Origin: Phlegmacium glaucopus
Taxonomy: Eukaryota > Basidiomycota > Agaricomycetes > Agaricales > Cortinariaceae
Assembly: GCA_015039465.1 (NCBI GenBank)
Contig: MU130379.1
Coordinates: 688,743 to 752,742 of the forward strand
DNA: 64,000 nt
Direction of reading: 5' to 3'
Below the pieces are notes generated by a model, which searched no databases, was not told the origin of the DNA, and was given only the letters and a program-made list of their open reading frames with translations. The position numbers were made by a program, and so were the translations under genes. The stretch's first letter is position 1, and every line of letters starts with the position of its first letter. Positions 38,391-49,814 of this stretch are shown piece by piece.

Positions 38391-40729
38391 TTAGAGAAGA
38401 TTCTCTTGAGTGTTAGCAAGTGAAGAGTTATAGATTGACATTAAGTTGTCAATGACTAAAAGAGACACGCAAACGTGTTGACAAAATGCAACAACGTGGT
38501 GATGGATGTAGTGCTGGAGCTCCGTATGGCCCTGAGGGTCTTCACAAATGATTTCTGTGATAGTCGAATCAGTGACGATGTTGCGTGCACGTTGCATAAG
38601 GACTTGTTTGGTCTCATTGAGTAAGCCCAAAGAAGCAGCTAAAAATAACACAAATTAGTGCCGAGGATGTGAAATAATAAAATGAAATGACATACTGATA
38701 GTAGGAGCCAGCTGTTCGGTTCCAGGAACCGGTTGCTGTTTCGAAAGGACAGAGAGGGCCTTGTAAAACAGAGGTGATGTGATTGACATGCCCGGAACGA
38801 GCGCATAAGGGATGCGTACCGTAGCAGATGAAATAAAAACATCTAAGGGTGTTTTTAATATTATTAAAATAAAGGATATGAGTGAGAGATTCACTGGGAT
38901 TGACGTCCATGGGGGCAACCAAAATATTTTTGGTCGGATCCTAGACGATGTATTTCACATGTTTTAGTGTGAGAGAAAAATTAAAATGAAATAAGGGACG
39001 TATGTTCTCTTTGGAAACGGAGTTCTGGGTCAAGATGGTGACCTTGGGAACGACAGGCGGAATGTTTGAAGGGCCTTGTATGGGAGCGTTTAGGAAGGCG
39101 GTGATTTCGTCGTCGTCTGAGTCGACAGTTTCTTTGGACAAGCAGGGATGCTTGGTCTATTGAATAACTGTTAGAAGGTCAATAAAGGAATGAGCATAAG
39201 GGATGTACCGCTGATACGGTGGAAATATATATATGCACGGATATATTTATTTTGCCGGAAATATCCCTAATTTAATTATTAAAAACTAAACTATGAGTGC
39301 AATCTGATACAGTAAAGAATCATTGGTATTGACTATACCAGTTGATTAAAACATATATTGCAATGAAATAATTCATAACACAGGGCTGGAGATAATTATG
39401 GTGAGACATCACCTAATTTTCATACTGTCCAATTTACAAGATTTCCTGACTGAAACCATGAATACCGTGACAGTCAATAAGGAATATATTGCAATTTATG
39501 TAATTACTAAGTCTATAGTAAAGTAGGAAATTATCCATGCATTTAAAAACTCTATCTAAAGGGATAGGACAAAGACTTGTGCTTTGAAAACTGAGGAAGT
39601 CACAAGGGTCACAAGTGTTACAAAAAGATTACACAAGTAAATAAAGGGAGCCAGGCTACTGGGAACAAACCCAAAATGGATGTTTGTGAAATGGTTACAA
39701 ACAAATAGCTGGAATAATGATAAGAATAATAAGGGGAACTACGGAGCGGCCAATAAACGGGTCATAACAATCACATGTAAATCAGCTTTTAAACTTGTAT
39801 AAATAAGATAGAAAACTTGTAAATAAAATCATCAAATTGTTTCTTTCTTACCACCCACATTTGTGTGCTAAGAAATAAGGAACAGTCGTTCTATAAGAAG
39901 GAAAAGAAATATTAGTGTATTGGTTACACTATTAAGAAATATTGGGATCCGAATTGGTCTTCGGAATTTATTGAAGTCAGAACAATTGTATTGGTGCATT
40001 GGCTGCACAACTTTTGACAACGGAGTTGGTCTCTGAAGTCAGTGAAATCATTATAGTTCCTCACAACTTAAAAGTGAAACAATAAACAATATATTATTGT
40101 GTGAAGACAAATCTAATAAATTGGAATGGCTATACTTCCTAGGAAGCCCGTATTGCATTTAATATATTGTGTTGGTGTGTGTGTGTGATTTATATCATTA
40201 CACGCTATCCTCATAGTCAACCTATCACCGTGGCAGGCTTAACCTTCTTGCCTTTCTCGGGACGAACGTTGGCAGCTGCTATGGCAGCTGTCAAAAATAA
40301 AAGAATGTTGAAATAAAAATAGACGAATTTGAATTAAAAATTCGTACCTTTCTTGGGAGGGGGAAGGGAATCCTTGATTCGGGCCACAAGACCGGCGATG
40401 CGATGGGTCAGCTCAGGCAAAGGGACACCAGGATTTTTGGTGCAAAAATCGTTGATGGTGTTTTGAACCACAGGGGGGATTTCTTGGAACAGGGGGTTCG
40501 AGATGAAGCCTGGTACGAAATCGTTGAAGCCGACCTAACGGATGTGATACTTCCATGAGGGGAGTTAATAATAAAAAGAATTTGAAATATGATGTATGGT
40601 CAGGGTGACAAGCGTGTTAAGCGCAAAGTTGGTTAAATCGGGTGCCTTGAGGATCCGGATGGCATTGAAGTTCTTCAGGGCTTCGCGAGTTTCTTCAGCA
40701 TGCTTTTTGAAAGCTATCTCGGTAGGCAT
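38391..40729 (-). CDS. Antisense accessory gene of Gypsy-1 (spliced, hypothetical)
   Basis: The gene runs opposite to pol between the two polypurine tracts. The start is ATG at 40729 (MPTEIAFKKHAEETREALKN). Further exons read FNDFVPGFISNPLFQEIPP with RIAGLVARIKDSLPPPKK (about 40,535-40,350), AAIAAANVRPEKGKKVKPAT (about 40,290-40,230), KHPCLSKETVDSDDDEITAF (about 39,155-39,000), MDVNPSES (about 38,910), PYALVPGMSITSPLFYKALS (about 38,830-38,700) and ICEDPQGHTEL to the stop (38,650-38,391). Each exon has a clear counterpart in Gypsy-2 (50928-52225), with matching intron positions. The fourth intron holds the LTR-like insertion 39212-40227. The family is not recognised. Acidic and basic blocks suggest a nuclear protein, but that is speculation. 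Confidence 0.6.
39212..40227. mobile_element. LTR-like insertion (1.0 kb) in an intron of the antisense gene
   Basis: The ends are TGATACGG and CCTATCA. The flanks are CCGC (39208-39211) and CCGT (40228-40231), a 4-bp duplication with one mismatch. Near its right end it shares words with the Gypsy-1 LTR (GGCTATACTTCCTAGGAAGCCC against GGTTATACTTTCTAGAAAACCC), so it is probably a solo LTR of a sister family. It sits just inside a donor site, so the intron is much longer than in Gypsy-2. Confidence 0.6.
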
Positions 40730-41185
40730 GGTGTTGGTAACGTTGGTTGACGAAAGAGTGGTCATAAAATTGTACTGAAATGGTACATAAATTTATATGA
40801 ACTCTTAAATAAAACTATACTATGGAGGGGAACACATGCTTGAGCAGAGGAGCTCAAAAATCCGAAATGCATCGGAGTGTGCTAAAAATAGCAGAGGTGC
40901 TAAGAATAGCGAGCGTCAGTTGAGGATTAGTAAATGTGAGCTAAAAATAACCTAAAAGAGAGATAGGCGTTGTGTGGGCATAATTTAGTCAGGAAACACA
41001 TGGTTAGTGTCCTGCCCCTTGGAAATAAATTCTAGATTGGCAATGAGGGCCATTCTGAGGAGTTTGAAAAATATTGCAAGGAGCAAAAACACTTAACATT
41101 GTTGTTGTTGTCCTAAAGCACCAGAGGTGACAAAAATTAAAGAGAGAGAGGCAAATTGTCAGTGACTGCGGACAGTCAGTATTTC

Positions 41186-41198
41186 AGTTTGGGGAGAT
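41186..41198 (+). promoter_or_regulatory. Second polypurine tract of Gypsy-1, at the 3' LTR
   Basis: CAGTTTGGGGAGA is preceded by AGTGACTGCGGACAGTCAG, matching the Gypsy-2 block at 52,596-52,632. The LTR is inferred to start immediately after it. Confidence 0.55.
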
Positions 41199-42550
41199 AA
41201 AAGTAATTAAGAGCTGGATGATTGGAGATATGATTTAAATCTGCATAAGCATGGTTTTTGCAATTTTTATCTATTATTTCAGCATAAATATTAATTAATG
41301 CACCAATAACTGGTTAATACAACTGATAATAAACAAGGGAATCAGAGTTGTCTACCCTACAACTGCTGATTAGACCTATTACTGTGTGACTTAAATGCAT
41401 ATAGTTAATAAGTGTGGTCAATAGACTATCATTTGTTACACTACAAATTGCATGTCTGGATTAAAACCAATAAATCCATGAATATCCTTATAGACTTGGC
41501 ACAGGAAAAGTTAAATAAACATTATTGGGTTAGCAAATGTCATGGGGTGTGATTGTGGAGCAACAGAATATTATTAATAAATATTCAGGGGAAGGTTGGT
41601 GCCCTAGCAACAGTGGAAGCAGAATAACCAAGATAGTGGAACCATGTGATTGTGTGGGAATCATGATGATTAAGGATAGGGGGAGTGCTGAACAATCATA
41701 AAGATTGTTTCCAGGCACAATAGGCACAGTTACCATCAAGAGGGGTGGAAACTACCTAAAATTAGCAACATGGGGCTAAAAATAGAACAACCCCTATGTT
41801 TCCAGGAACAATGAGTGCACATGGTTGGCATTATCTATTTTTAAATATCTCAAATGTATAAAATACCTCCCAGGGTTTGTAAATAGTCAGAAAATTGGAT
41901 TCTTTCTTTCCCCCCCTCATTTGCAACCTAGTACAGCTCACTGTCTTAGACATTGAGCAAGAACACTTGTCTTTGAGTAGTGGACTTGAAAATAAATCAG
42001 TTTCTCAGAGTTGTTGGACTTGTTGCAATAATTGTTGAATTGTTGTAAAAGTTGTTGTTGTGTTAAAGTCATAGCAGAAGTTTGAGTCTTCTTGTGTATG
42101 CAATTGTGTTGAAGTCATAACAGAAGCAAGGGGTCTTCTTGTGTATGCAATTGTGTTGAAGTCATAACAGAAGCAAGGGGTCTTCTTGTGTATGCAATTG
42201 TGTTGAAGTTGTAACAAAGTCTTGGACTTTTGTGTACACAAGTTTAAATCAATTAGTAAAGTCTTAGGAATTCTTTGACTGATTGTTGGTGCAAGCCATA
42301 AATTGCAAAGCTACTTAAAAGTTTGATCATCCTTGAATTGATCCAAATTATTGTTGTTGTTGTGTGTACTAGTTGAAGTGAAATTCAAAGTCTTGGAAAG
42401 GTTATACTTTCTAGAAAACCCAACTTGCATTATTAAGATTGTATAAAGTATTGATTGAGTTATTGTTTTGACTAGAGATTTTTATAATCTTGAAAATACA
42501 CCTTTTCTCAACAACCTCTGTGCAGTTACATCACCGTAGTCTTAGTCATT
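41199..42550 (+). repeat. 3' LTR of Gypsy-1 (boundaries approximate)
   Basis: It aligns by eye with the Gypsy-2 LTR pieces 52633-53245 and 58510-about 58,925 (for example GCATGGTTTTTGCAATTTTT and GTTGTCTACCCTACAACTGC-type words). A TATA box (TATAAAATACC) is near 41,858. The end near 42,550 is a guess because the 5' LTR is missing. Confidence 0.6.
42056..42210 (+). repeat. 47-bp tandem repeat within the LTR
   Basis: A 47-bp unit containing AACAGAAGCAAGGGGTCTTC and ending TGTGTATGCAATTG occurs three to four times, with the word CAATTG at 42101, 42148 and 42195. Gypsy-2 has a related but shorter version near 58,810-58,900. Confidence 0.75.
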
Positions 42551-42899
42551 ATGTCTTAGTCACAAGCCAGTTATGTTAGGGGACACCCGATTTCAAGCCT
42601 AACTCCCAACTCCCAATCAGCCCCGAACCTGATCTCACTCCCAAACCCAATCCACCTCATCAGCAAACTTAACTGCTTGTCTGAACTGATCGGCCCCGAC
42701 TCTTCACACTCCTGATCGGGCCCAACCCGAACCGAACTTAGTATGTTATTTATTTTATTATTTTTCATATGACACCACTTTTATTATTTTATTCTCGTAC
42801 CATTTATTTATTTATTTATATATATATGTTATGTCCATATCTGTACTTAAATAGCTCCTCACCTTAGCAGGGATCCCTATCTTTTCCTTTTAGGATCCC
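42551..42899. other. Repeat-rich spacer, no gene
   Basis: This has a CT-rich segment of CCCAACTCCCAATC-type words (42,580-42,740), then TTTATTTATT and TATATATATG simple sequence. The first part resembles a degraded subterminal array of another small element, but no ends were found. Confidence 0.4.
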
Positions 42900-42907
42900 C
42901 TGCTAGC

Positions 42908-43450
42908 TAGTGTTTAAAAGTCCGGTCCGGTCCGGCCTTTTGACCCTCAGGGCCTTTAACCAAGACCGTAACCAGTCCACCTCAGTCCTAGGACCAAAAA
43001 AGACTGGACTGGACCGCTTAGGACCGGTTTACATCGGTTTTTTTCGGTCCTAGGACTGGTCCTGGTCCTAACTGGTCTTAATCAGTCTGTAACTGGTCTT
43101 CTGCTGACAAATGTATATTTTTGTATCAGAAATGGTTGTTACGTTTAATAATAGCTTCCGAATGAGTCTAGGAACGTTAAATTCCGTTAGGATTTGGGTT
43201 TTCTACAGTAATACTAGTAAAATGCCTTATTTTAGAAAATATTTTAGACTATTTTACAGATCTATTTATTTCTCAACCAGTTTCTATTGGATTTTTATGA
43301 TCTTAGGCTCGTTGAAAAGGGGTAAATTAGGGCTACTTTTTTGTTGGTTTAAACCGGTTTAAACCTCAAAAGATGGGTTAATTGAGACCGGTCTTTTTCC
43401 GGTCTTTTTCCGGTCTTTTTCCGGTCTCATAACCGGACCTTCAAACACTA
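42908..43450. mobile_element. hAT-like MITE with 8-bp target duplication
   Basis: The ends are TAGTGTTTAAAAGTCC and, reverse complemented, TAGTGTTTGAAGGTCC. CTGCTAGC flanks both sides (42900-42907 and 43451-43458). The 5'-TAGTG terminus and 8-bp TSD fit the hAT superfamily. The interior is full of GGTCCGGTCC and TTTTTCCGGTC words, typical of subterminal transposase-binding repeats. It has no coding frame of note. Confidence 0.82.
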
Positions 43451-44448
43451 CTGCTAGCTTGACTAAGTTGGCGTCACAGTTGCCCTAACAGGTTAGCTAT
43501 CCACTTAGTAGTTTAGTATTACTCATGGCTGATCCTTATCACTACATACATAAGTACAAACAAGTGCACAGACCATGTACATTTAGTATAAGTAGTTAAG
43601 GTGCAGATAGTGGTTCTGCGCCTTGGTCAATAACAACACTTACGTTGATGGGATGGAAGCGGATGACAAAGGCTGCAGCGTACAGAAGCGGATGCCTTCA
43701 TCAATAAGAACATATCCCAGTAATATGGCAGAAAAGTCCTTTTCAATCAAGAGGCCGTAAACAAAGAGGGCGTCAGCAGCAGTGGCAATAGTCCAGGGAC
43801 AGTGAGGTTCATCGGTAAGACTGGGAGGACACAAGAAGAAAAGATCATCATTTTGTTTCGAGATAATTTGGCTTGAATAATGTGAATCCACATGCCTACA
43901 ATTACCAGGACGAAGATCCCATAGTTCCAAGCTTGGACCAGCTGCTGATTGAAGCCCCTGGAGGAACGTCAAGATAGGCATGGCCAGATCTGCTGATGGA
44001 GGGTTTTTGCTAATATCGAGGCCAACATTCTTGATGTTTTCTTCCCATTCTTTGGGGTCCACTGGGGGACCTGGTTGCAAGGGCAGGGGAGGGATGAAAC
44101 CATAATGGAAAGCCAAGTAGCCTAATAGTCTTCAATTGAGATTATCATTTTTTTTAAAAAAAAAAGAAACAAACCTAGTATGTTGAAGCTATCTTGGGTA
44201 AGATCGAGCTTAGAAAGAGTATCTGAAGAATATGAAATGAACAGTTTCTTGAACCATTCAGAAGGTTGCATTGCATAGAGTTGACAAACTCGGTCTTGGC
44301 AGAATGCTTCATGCGCTGCTTGTTCCAAAGTGCCTTGATCATCAGCAATAGCAGGAGGCATCGGAGAGGCAAACACAGACCCATCATCATCGTTGTTGTT
44401 GTCTGGCGGGCAAAAGTAATTGCAAGCACCCCATACATTATTGTACAA

Positions 44449-45863
44449 TATCGCACACCAATACTGATTGGTAGCATGAGAAGAAAGCTTAAAAGTTGCC
44501 ATCATGAAAATAAGGGGACTTTGAATTCACTTACCTATTTTGGAAGCAGCCCTGAATCATGTTCCTGGTCAATAAATTCATTTGTTCAACATTATCATCC
44601 TCTTCACTCATCATATTCTCAATGTCTCACACTATGCTGTCTATCATTTACACTATCGACATGCTCCTAAGCATCTACCATCCATTTGTTCCTTGGCTAG
44701 CGATCCAACAAAGTGATCAATCTACTATTCACATTGGTCATCGGCTCACATTTGATCGTATATTTGGTCCATCATTTCAAGAACGGCCCCTTTATGGACA
44801 CATCAGCTACATCTCCCATTATTTCAGAGGCTTTGTCATTGTTGTTGTGGCTATGGACCCACAGGTTTTTGCTTCAGCCATCTATCTTGCCATCCCTCGC
44901 TCTTGGATCTCACTCAGTCCCCTATCCTCAATTATCTACCTCTTCTCTTATCATTCACTGCCAAAACCATCATTCATGCGGTACCTGAAGCCTTCCCACC
45001 CTCTTTATGACAATTTAGGAAGTCCAGGAGGATCACAACTAAGCAGGAATTGCAGATGAATCAGCAGCAGAGGATTATTCTTGCAGTGTGTCAAGTGTTA
45101 TCAAGGCTGCGCGACATGGGATCATGGGCAAGTAGTATTTTCTTGGGAACAAGGCTGCGCCTTTCAAGTGTTGACTCAGGACATTTCACATTTTTGACAT
45201 GACCACACGCCTATGGAGGTTGATATATTTTTGCTATTGGACTATGTACACTGCCTTCTCTTCTTTTCTCTCGCACTTTGACACTTTACAGATTTTTTTA
45301 TTGTTCCTTCTTCTTTTCCATTGTTCTTTTCTTCTCCCAGCTGTCCTCTTTTCATCATTCTCCCTTTGACAGTGCATACTTCTTTCCTTGTTATTGTTCT
45401 ACATAGCCTTATCCTTAGGGTATAAATACTGCTCTTTTGTACCAGGATAGGTAGTTTCCCCCAATTCATTCTTACTCCCCAACAGTCATCATCTCAGTGG
45501 AATTCCAGTGAATTCCTCCCTCAAGTTCGCTTTTTCAACCTTTTATCTGTTACTGTCCTCTACTGTCAATTACTATAGTCTTGCTGAAGACTCTCTCTTG
45601 CTCATCCTCATCCTCCTCCTTAATCCCTCTATGTTCGCTTTTTCAGTCCTTTACTGTCAACCTACTGTCAACTGCTATAGTCTTACTGAAGACTCTTTCT
45701 CATTCATCCTCATCCTCCTCTTCTCTATTCTCACCTCCTACCTCTCTGTGTTACAAGTCAAGGTTACACCTTCCCTAAATGAACAACAGGGAGACTCTTG
45801 ACCTAAAGACTGGTCCACTGCTCTCTGGTTGGTGTTATATAACAACACAAACAATGATTTATA
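44449..45863 (+). mobile_element. LTR-like repeat copy B (1.4 kb)
   Basis: The counterpart of 17711-19066, about 90-95% alike by eye, flanked by ACAA (44445-44448 and 45864-45867). It contains the same TATA box (near 45,420), a small internal duplication of a CATCCTCATCCTCCTCCT-containing segment absent from copy A, and the same conserved open frame. Insertion into the minus-strand gene is confirmed by exact frame restoration when it is removed. Confidence 0.8.
44622..45059 (+). CDS. Conserved 145-aa open frame inside LTR-like repeat B
   Basis: It shares start, stop and length with 17884-18321. The segments FDRIFGPSFQERP and VVVAMDPQVFASAIYLAIPR are unchanged between copies. An alternative upstream start (44559, MFLVNKF) exists only here; in copy A the same codon is GCG. 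The family is not recognised. Confidence 0.35.
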   Translation: MSHTMLSIIYTIDMLLSIYHPFVPWLAIQQSDQSTIHIGHRLTFDRIFGPSFQERPLYGHISYISHYFRGFVIVVVAMDPQVFASAIYLAIPRSWISLSPLSSIIYLFSYHSLPKPSFMRYLKPSHPLYDNLGSPGGSQLSRNCR

Positions 45864-47481
45864 ACAAGTTGTAGACCAGTTGCGAACTTGAGTAAGAAGA
45901 AAGGATATCTTCACCCTTTTGTCTGGTGACTCTAGTGCAGACAAGTTGGTGAGGGTCTTCATCGCTCCAATCCCAGAGAAAGACATCAACTTTTCTGATG
46001 GGTGGCTTTCTCTCGCGATTGAGACGAGTCTGACGTTGCTCTGTCAATTAGCGCATCACAAGTGTCAAAGAATTTGAGCCATGGTTTCATCGCAATGTAA
46101 GCATTTTGAATTGCCTGAAAGGTGGCTCTGGATACATCAGATGCCGCTAAGCCTTCATGGGTCCTGTGTGACTGCTGTTCATCATCACAAATTTGGGATG
46201 GTGGGTGTTCCCACAATTGCGGATAGGCCACAGCAGACATAGAAATCAAAGGCAGAAGGGCAGAAGGCAGAAGGGCAGAAGGCAGAATGGTGGTTGGTGC
46301 TTGTATTATGATCGTAGCAGCAGCTTGTAAGAGTTCTGAGGGGGGCTGAAGATATGCGAGCTGAGGTCTCTCCCTGACTGCCTTTTGATGCCTGTCAATC
46401 CATGAGTACCAGACGGGAACATTCAAGGAAGTGTACCACTTCACTTGGGGTTGATTGTCCTTTTGATTCTCAAGGAAGTCAACAAATATGCCAACACATG
46501 GGCAATACCTCAAAAAATTGCATACAGTGGATGCTTGCAAGCTAGAGAGCCAGGACTGTGAAATTCCCTTAGATTTGAGATAGGTGAACCATTTGGGAAT
46601 CTCAATGTTCACATTGTCATGTTCAAAGTACGCAAGGAGGAACAATAGCTGGGCCATCCACACAACAAACCAGTCTCATGCTGTTGTAGCTCAAAGATGA
46701 GCAGCACGGGGATTGTTGAAAGGGAGGTGGTAGCCAAGGTGTGAAGGGGTGATTGGAGTTAAGGAGGGACCGAGGAGGAAGCTTTTGTTACTTTTCAAAA
46801 GAGAGTTGACAAGGATTAGTAAATCCTCTAGATCCATCCATTGCGCAACCTTTTCAGACCTGAGGACAAACTTTCCAGTGTGTTCTGAAGAGGGACAAAT
46901 ATACACTGATATATTGTGAAGAGAGCCGAATGCAGCTCCATCGAAATGTGGTATTAAGGGAACAAAAGCCAAAAAACCATATGGCATTGTCCACCACTGA
47001 GGGTGTTGAAATTGGTTGAGTTGAGCATTTTGTTGTGTGAATTGATATTGGCCAGGATCAGTTCGAGCAGGAACAAGAACATGACGGCTGCAGTTGGGAG
47101 GTCTTTATGGTCCCCCACCCTTTCCAATTGGAATCCCTTGGAATTTCTTGGATTCCTCAGAATTCCTCAGAATTCCAATTGGAAGAATTTAGTACTGTGT
47201 CTCACTGTAAAGTCATGTATTCTCGGAATTTCTTTCCAATCCCATTCCAATCCCATTCCAACAAATTCCAAGCTTTCCAGCCAGTTTCCAATTGGAATCC
47301 TTGGAATTCCTATGAATCTTTCCAATTGGAATCCTTTGGAATTCCCAGGAATTCCCAGGATTCCAAATATTCCAATTGGAAAGATTGGACTTTCCAAGGA
47401 TTCCAAGTGTTTCCAATTGCCAACTTTCTAATTAAGTAATTAATCACCTGACTTGTAGCATATGACAAATAAAAGAATACC

Positions 47482-47573
47482 AGTAAGGAGGATTGAACCA
47501 AAGACCTTGAGAAAGGTCATGTGACATAATTCCCACACTGCATCAGTGATCTACCAACTGCACCATCATTGCC
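47482..47573 (-). ncRNA. tRNA-like (SINE-type) pol III unit, left arm
   Basis: On the minus strand it begins GGCAATGATGG, with an A-box TGGTGCAGTTGG (47565-47554) and a B-box GGTTCAATCC (47499-47490). It is identical over about 90 nt to the right-arm unit. The cloverleaf is imperfect (long region between D and T arms), so it is more likely a tRNA-derived SINE or tRNA pseudogene than a working tRNA. Confidence 0.55.
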
Positions 47574-48247
47574 TGTATATATATAAAAACTAATGGTTAT
47601 ATATACCCCTCCCACCTGACATAAATAATATATTCTGGCACTTGTCGAAGGGCTACTACCATGTACTATATACCAAAATGTTCAGAAAGATGAGGGGAAT
47701 CCATTGGTAATAATATCGCAATGTGATACGCACTTTTATATGCAATTATACGCGAAATACTGCAGAATATACAGTAAAATAATGCACTCTATGCTTATAA
47801 ATGAGCCAAACATGACACACCATATACCAATAGAATCGTGCTAATAACAGCTTTCAATATATATATAAATCACGTGCATGCGCCATGTCTGGTGCGTGTT
47901 TTTACACATTTTATATGTTTTAATATTGAAAAAGGGCTTATATTCCCATGCTAATAGTATGGTTAGATTTCCTAGCAGTGTAGTGTTCTATTGGTATAAG
48001 GTGTGTCATGTTTGGCTCATTTATAAGCATAGAGTGCATTATTTTACTGTATATTCTGCAGTATTTCGCGTATAATTGCATATAAAAGTGCGTATCACAT
48101 TGCGATATTATTACCAATGGATTCCCCTCATCTTTCTGAACATTTTGGTATATAGTACATGGTAGTAGCCCTTCGACAAGTGCCAGAATATATTATTTAT
48201 GTCAGGTGGGAGGGGTATATATAACCATTAGTTTTTATATATATACA

Positions 48248-48340
48248 GGCAATGATGGTGCAGTTGGTAGATCACTGATGCAGTGTGGGAATTATGTCAC
48301 ATGACCTTTCTCAAGGTCTTTGGTTCAATCCTCCTTACTG
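48248..48340 (+). ncRNA. tRNA-like (SINE-type) pol III unit, right arm
   Basis: The A-box TGGTGCAGTTGG is at 48256-48267 and the B-box GGTTCAATCC at 48322-48331, 54 nt apart, a normal spacing for tRNA promoters. It is the mirror of the left-arm unit. Transcription from both would run outward, away from the spacer. Confidence 0.55.
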
Positions 48341-48574
48341 GTATTCTTTTATTTGTTATATGCTACAAGTCAGGTGATTAATTACTTGATTAGGAAGTTG
48401 GCAATTGGAATCCTTGGAACCACTTGGAACATTTGGAATTCCTTGGAAATAGTTGGAATGAAATTGGAAATAATCTTGGAAACAATTGGAATTACTTGGA
48501 AACATTTGGAATTCCTTGGAAACATCTTGGAATTCCTTGGAAACATCTTGGAAACAATTGGAAAGGGTGCCGTA

Positions 48575-49814
48575 AAGTATTGCATGATAGTCTAGGGCAT
48601 AGAGGATTTTATGCTACGAAGACTTTAATTGGAGAAAGGTTTTGGTGGCCATAAATGGAAAGAGATGTTAGTTGGTATTGCAAGACATGTGATATTTGTC
48701 AGAAGAGACAGAAATTACTAGTGAAGATACCACCTATTGTTATGCACACACCATCTATATTTCAGGTCTTACATGCAGATACTATGTGTATGACACCTAA
48801 TGTCAAATGGGTGTAAGCATATAATTCTTGGAAGATGTGGAATGACTTCATGGATGGAAGGTAGAGCAGTCAGAGAGGAGAATGGCAAGACAATAGCAAG
48901 TTGGCTATTTGAAGACATTATCTATAGATGGGGTTGCATTACAGAAATTGTCACAGATACTGGAGGGCCTTATAGATCAGCAGTGAGCTGGTTGGAACAG
49001 AAATATGGGATTAAAGGAATTAAAATTTCTTCCTATAATTCTAAGGCAAATGGAAAAATAGAAAGGCCACATTGGGATGTGAGGCAGATGTTGTACAAAG
49101 CAACAGGTGGTAACCCATCAAAGTGGTTTTGGTTCTTTCATCATGTGATGTGGGCAGACAGAGTGTCTATTAGAAAAGGTTATGGGTGTTCACCATTCTT
49201 TATGGTAACAGGAGCCCATCCTATTTTATCTTTAGACATTCAAGAAGCTACTTGGCTAGTGGAATTTCCAGATAAAATTCTGTCTACAGCAGAATTAATT
49301 GGATACAGAGCCAGAGCTTTAGAAAAAGCACAGACAACATGTGATTGAAATGAGAGAGAGGATTGATCAAGGGAAGAAGGAGTGGCTTGTTAGATATGAG
49401 AGGGATAACAAGTCCACTATTAAAGATATGGATTTTAAACCAGGAGATTTAGTACTGGTTAGAAATACAGAAATAGAGTCCTCTTTGGACAAAAAGATGA
49501 AGGCTAGATATAATGGACCTATGATTGTGATTTACACATCAAGAGGAGGTTCATATATACTTGCGGAAATGGATGGATCAGTCTTCCAGCAGAAAGTGGG
49601 AGCCTTCAGAGTAATATCTTACTTTGCAAGATCTAAAATAAATCTTCCAAAGAATATTTTAGATGTCCTAGATGTATCAAGAAGTGGGTTAGACAAGTTA
49701 TTGTCATCTGAAGAAGAAAGTGAAGTACCTAATAGGGACTTTAATTTTGAAGATGTCAGACTAAGGCCAAACGAGGTAGACTCAGATGATGAAGAGTCTA
49801 ATCACTTAGAATGA
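48575..49814 (+). pseudogene. Gypsy-2 integrase fragment (pol 3' end)
   Basis: This is homologous to the last third of Gypsy-1 pol. It starts inside the HHCC finger ([15 protein letters not shown]), continues through [24 protein letters not shown] and [12 protein letters not shown], and ends at 49814. Defects are TAA in place of GAG after RFWWP (about 48,652), a frameshift near 48,795, and a frameshift near 49,335-49,345. The second catalytic motif reads TDTGG instead of TDNGG. The protease, RT and RNase H parts are missing; the foldback element sits at the break. Confidence 0.88.

Larger units (their letters stand above)
33010..42550 (+). mobile_element. Gypsy-1: 5'-truncated Ty3/gypsy retrotransposon with antisense gene and 3' LTR
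   Basis: The order is protease, RT-RNase H-integrase, first polypurine tract, antisense gene, second polypurine tract, 3' LTR. Gag and the 5' LTR are absent; coding homology starts abruptly at about 33,010. It carries two insertions, the small TIR element at 34227-34645 and an LTR-like element at 39212-40227. The 3' end is only approximate because no target duplication can be assigned. It is closely related to Gypsy-2 in pol, antisense gene and LTR. Confidence 0.8.
43640..46990 (-). pseudogene. Large hypothetical protein gene of a repeat-associated Agaricomycete family, split by an LTR
   Basis: Minus-strand exons run from about 46,987 (PYGFLAFVPLIPHFDGAAFG; WMDLEDLLILVNSLLKSNK) through 46,640-46,010 (IPKWFTYLKSKGISQSWLSS; VWYSWIDRH; MKPWLKFFDTCDALIDRA) to KPPIRKVDVFLWDWSDEDPH. 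The frame is then cut by 44449-45863. Removing that element with one ACAA copy gives SSSQLVYNLYNNVWGACNYF in frame. Two further exons follow (44,440-44,165 and 44,116-43,640, ending STDLQPLSSASIPST-like). From memory similar proteins are abundant in mushroom genomes without a known function. The upstream end is lost at the neighbouring foldback element. Confidence 0.6.
47098..48582. mobile_element. Foldback member of the TIR family with tRNA-like arms
   Basis: The left end is GAGGTCTTTATGGTCCCCCA. The right end is a weaker inverted match (GGGTGCCGTAAAGTATTG). Subterminal arrays are of the TTCCAATTGGAATTCC type, facing each other at 47,120-47,410 and 48,405-48,560. Between them lies a long inverted repeat, 47,412-47,835 against 47,986-48,408, with a 150-bp spacer. 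The flanks are different sequences (a minus-strand gene on the left, Gypsy-2 pol on the right) and no target duplication is found, so a rearrangement accompanied or followed insertion. Confidence 0.75.

Noticed and set aside
47098..48582. An 8-bp target duplication for the foldback element
   Set aside because: The flanks GCAGTTGG and CATGATAG do not match, and the two sides derive from different host sequences, so none is claimed.
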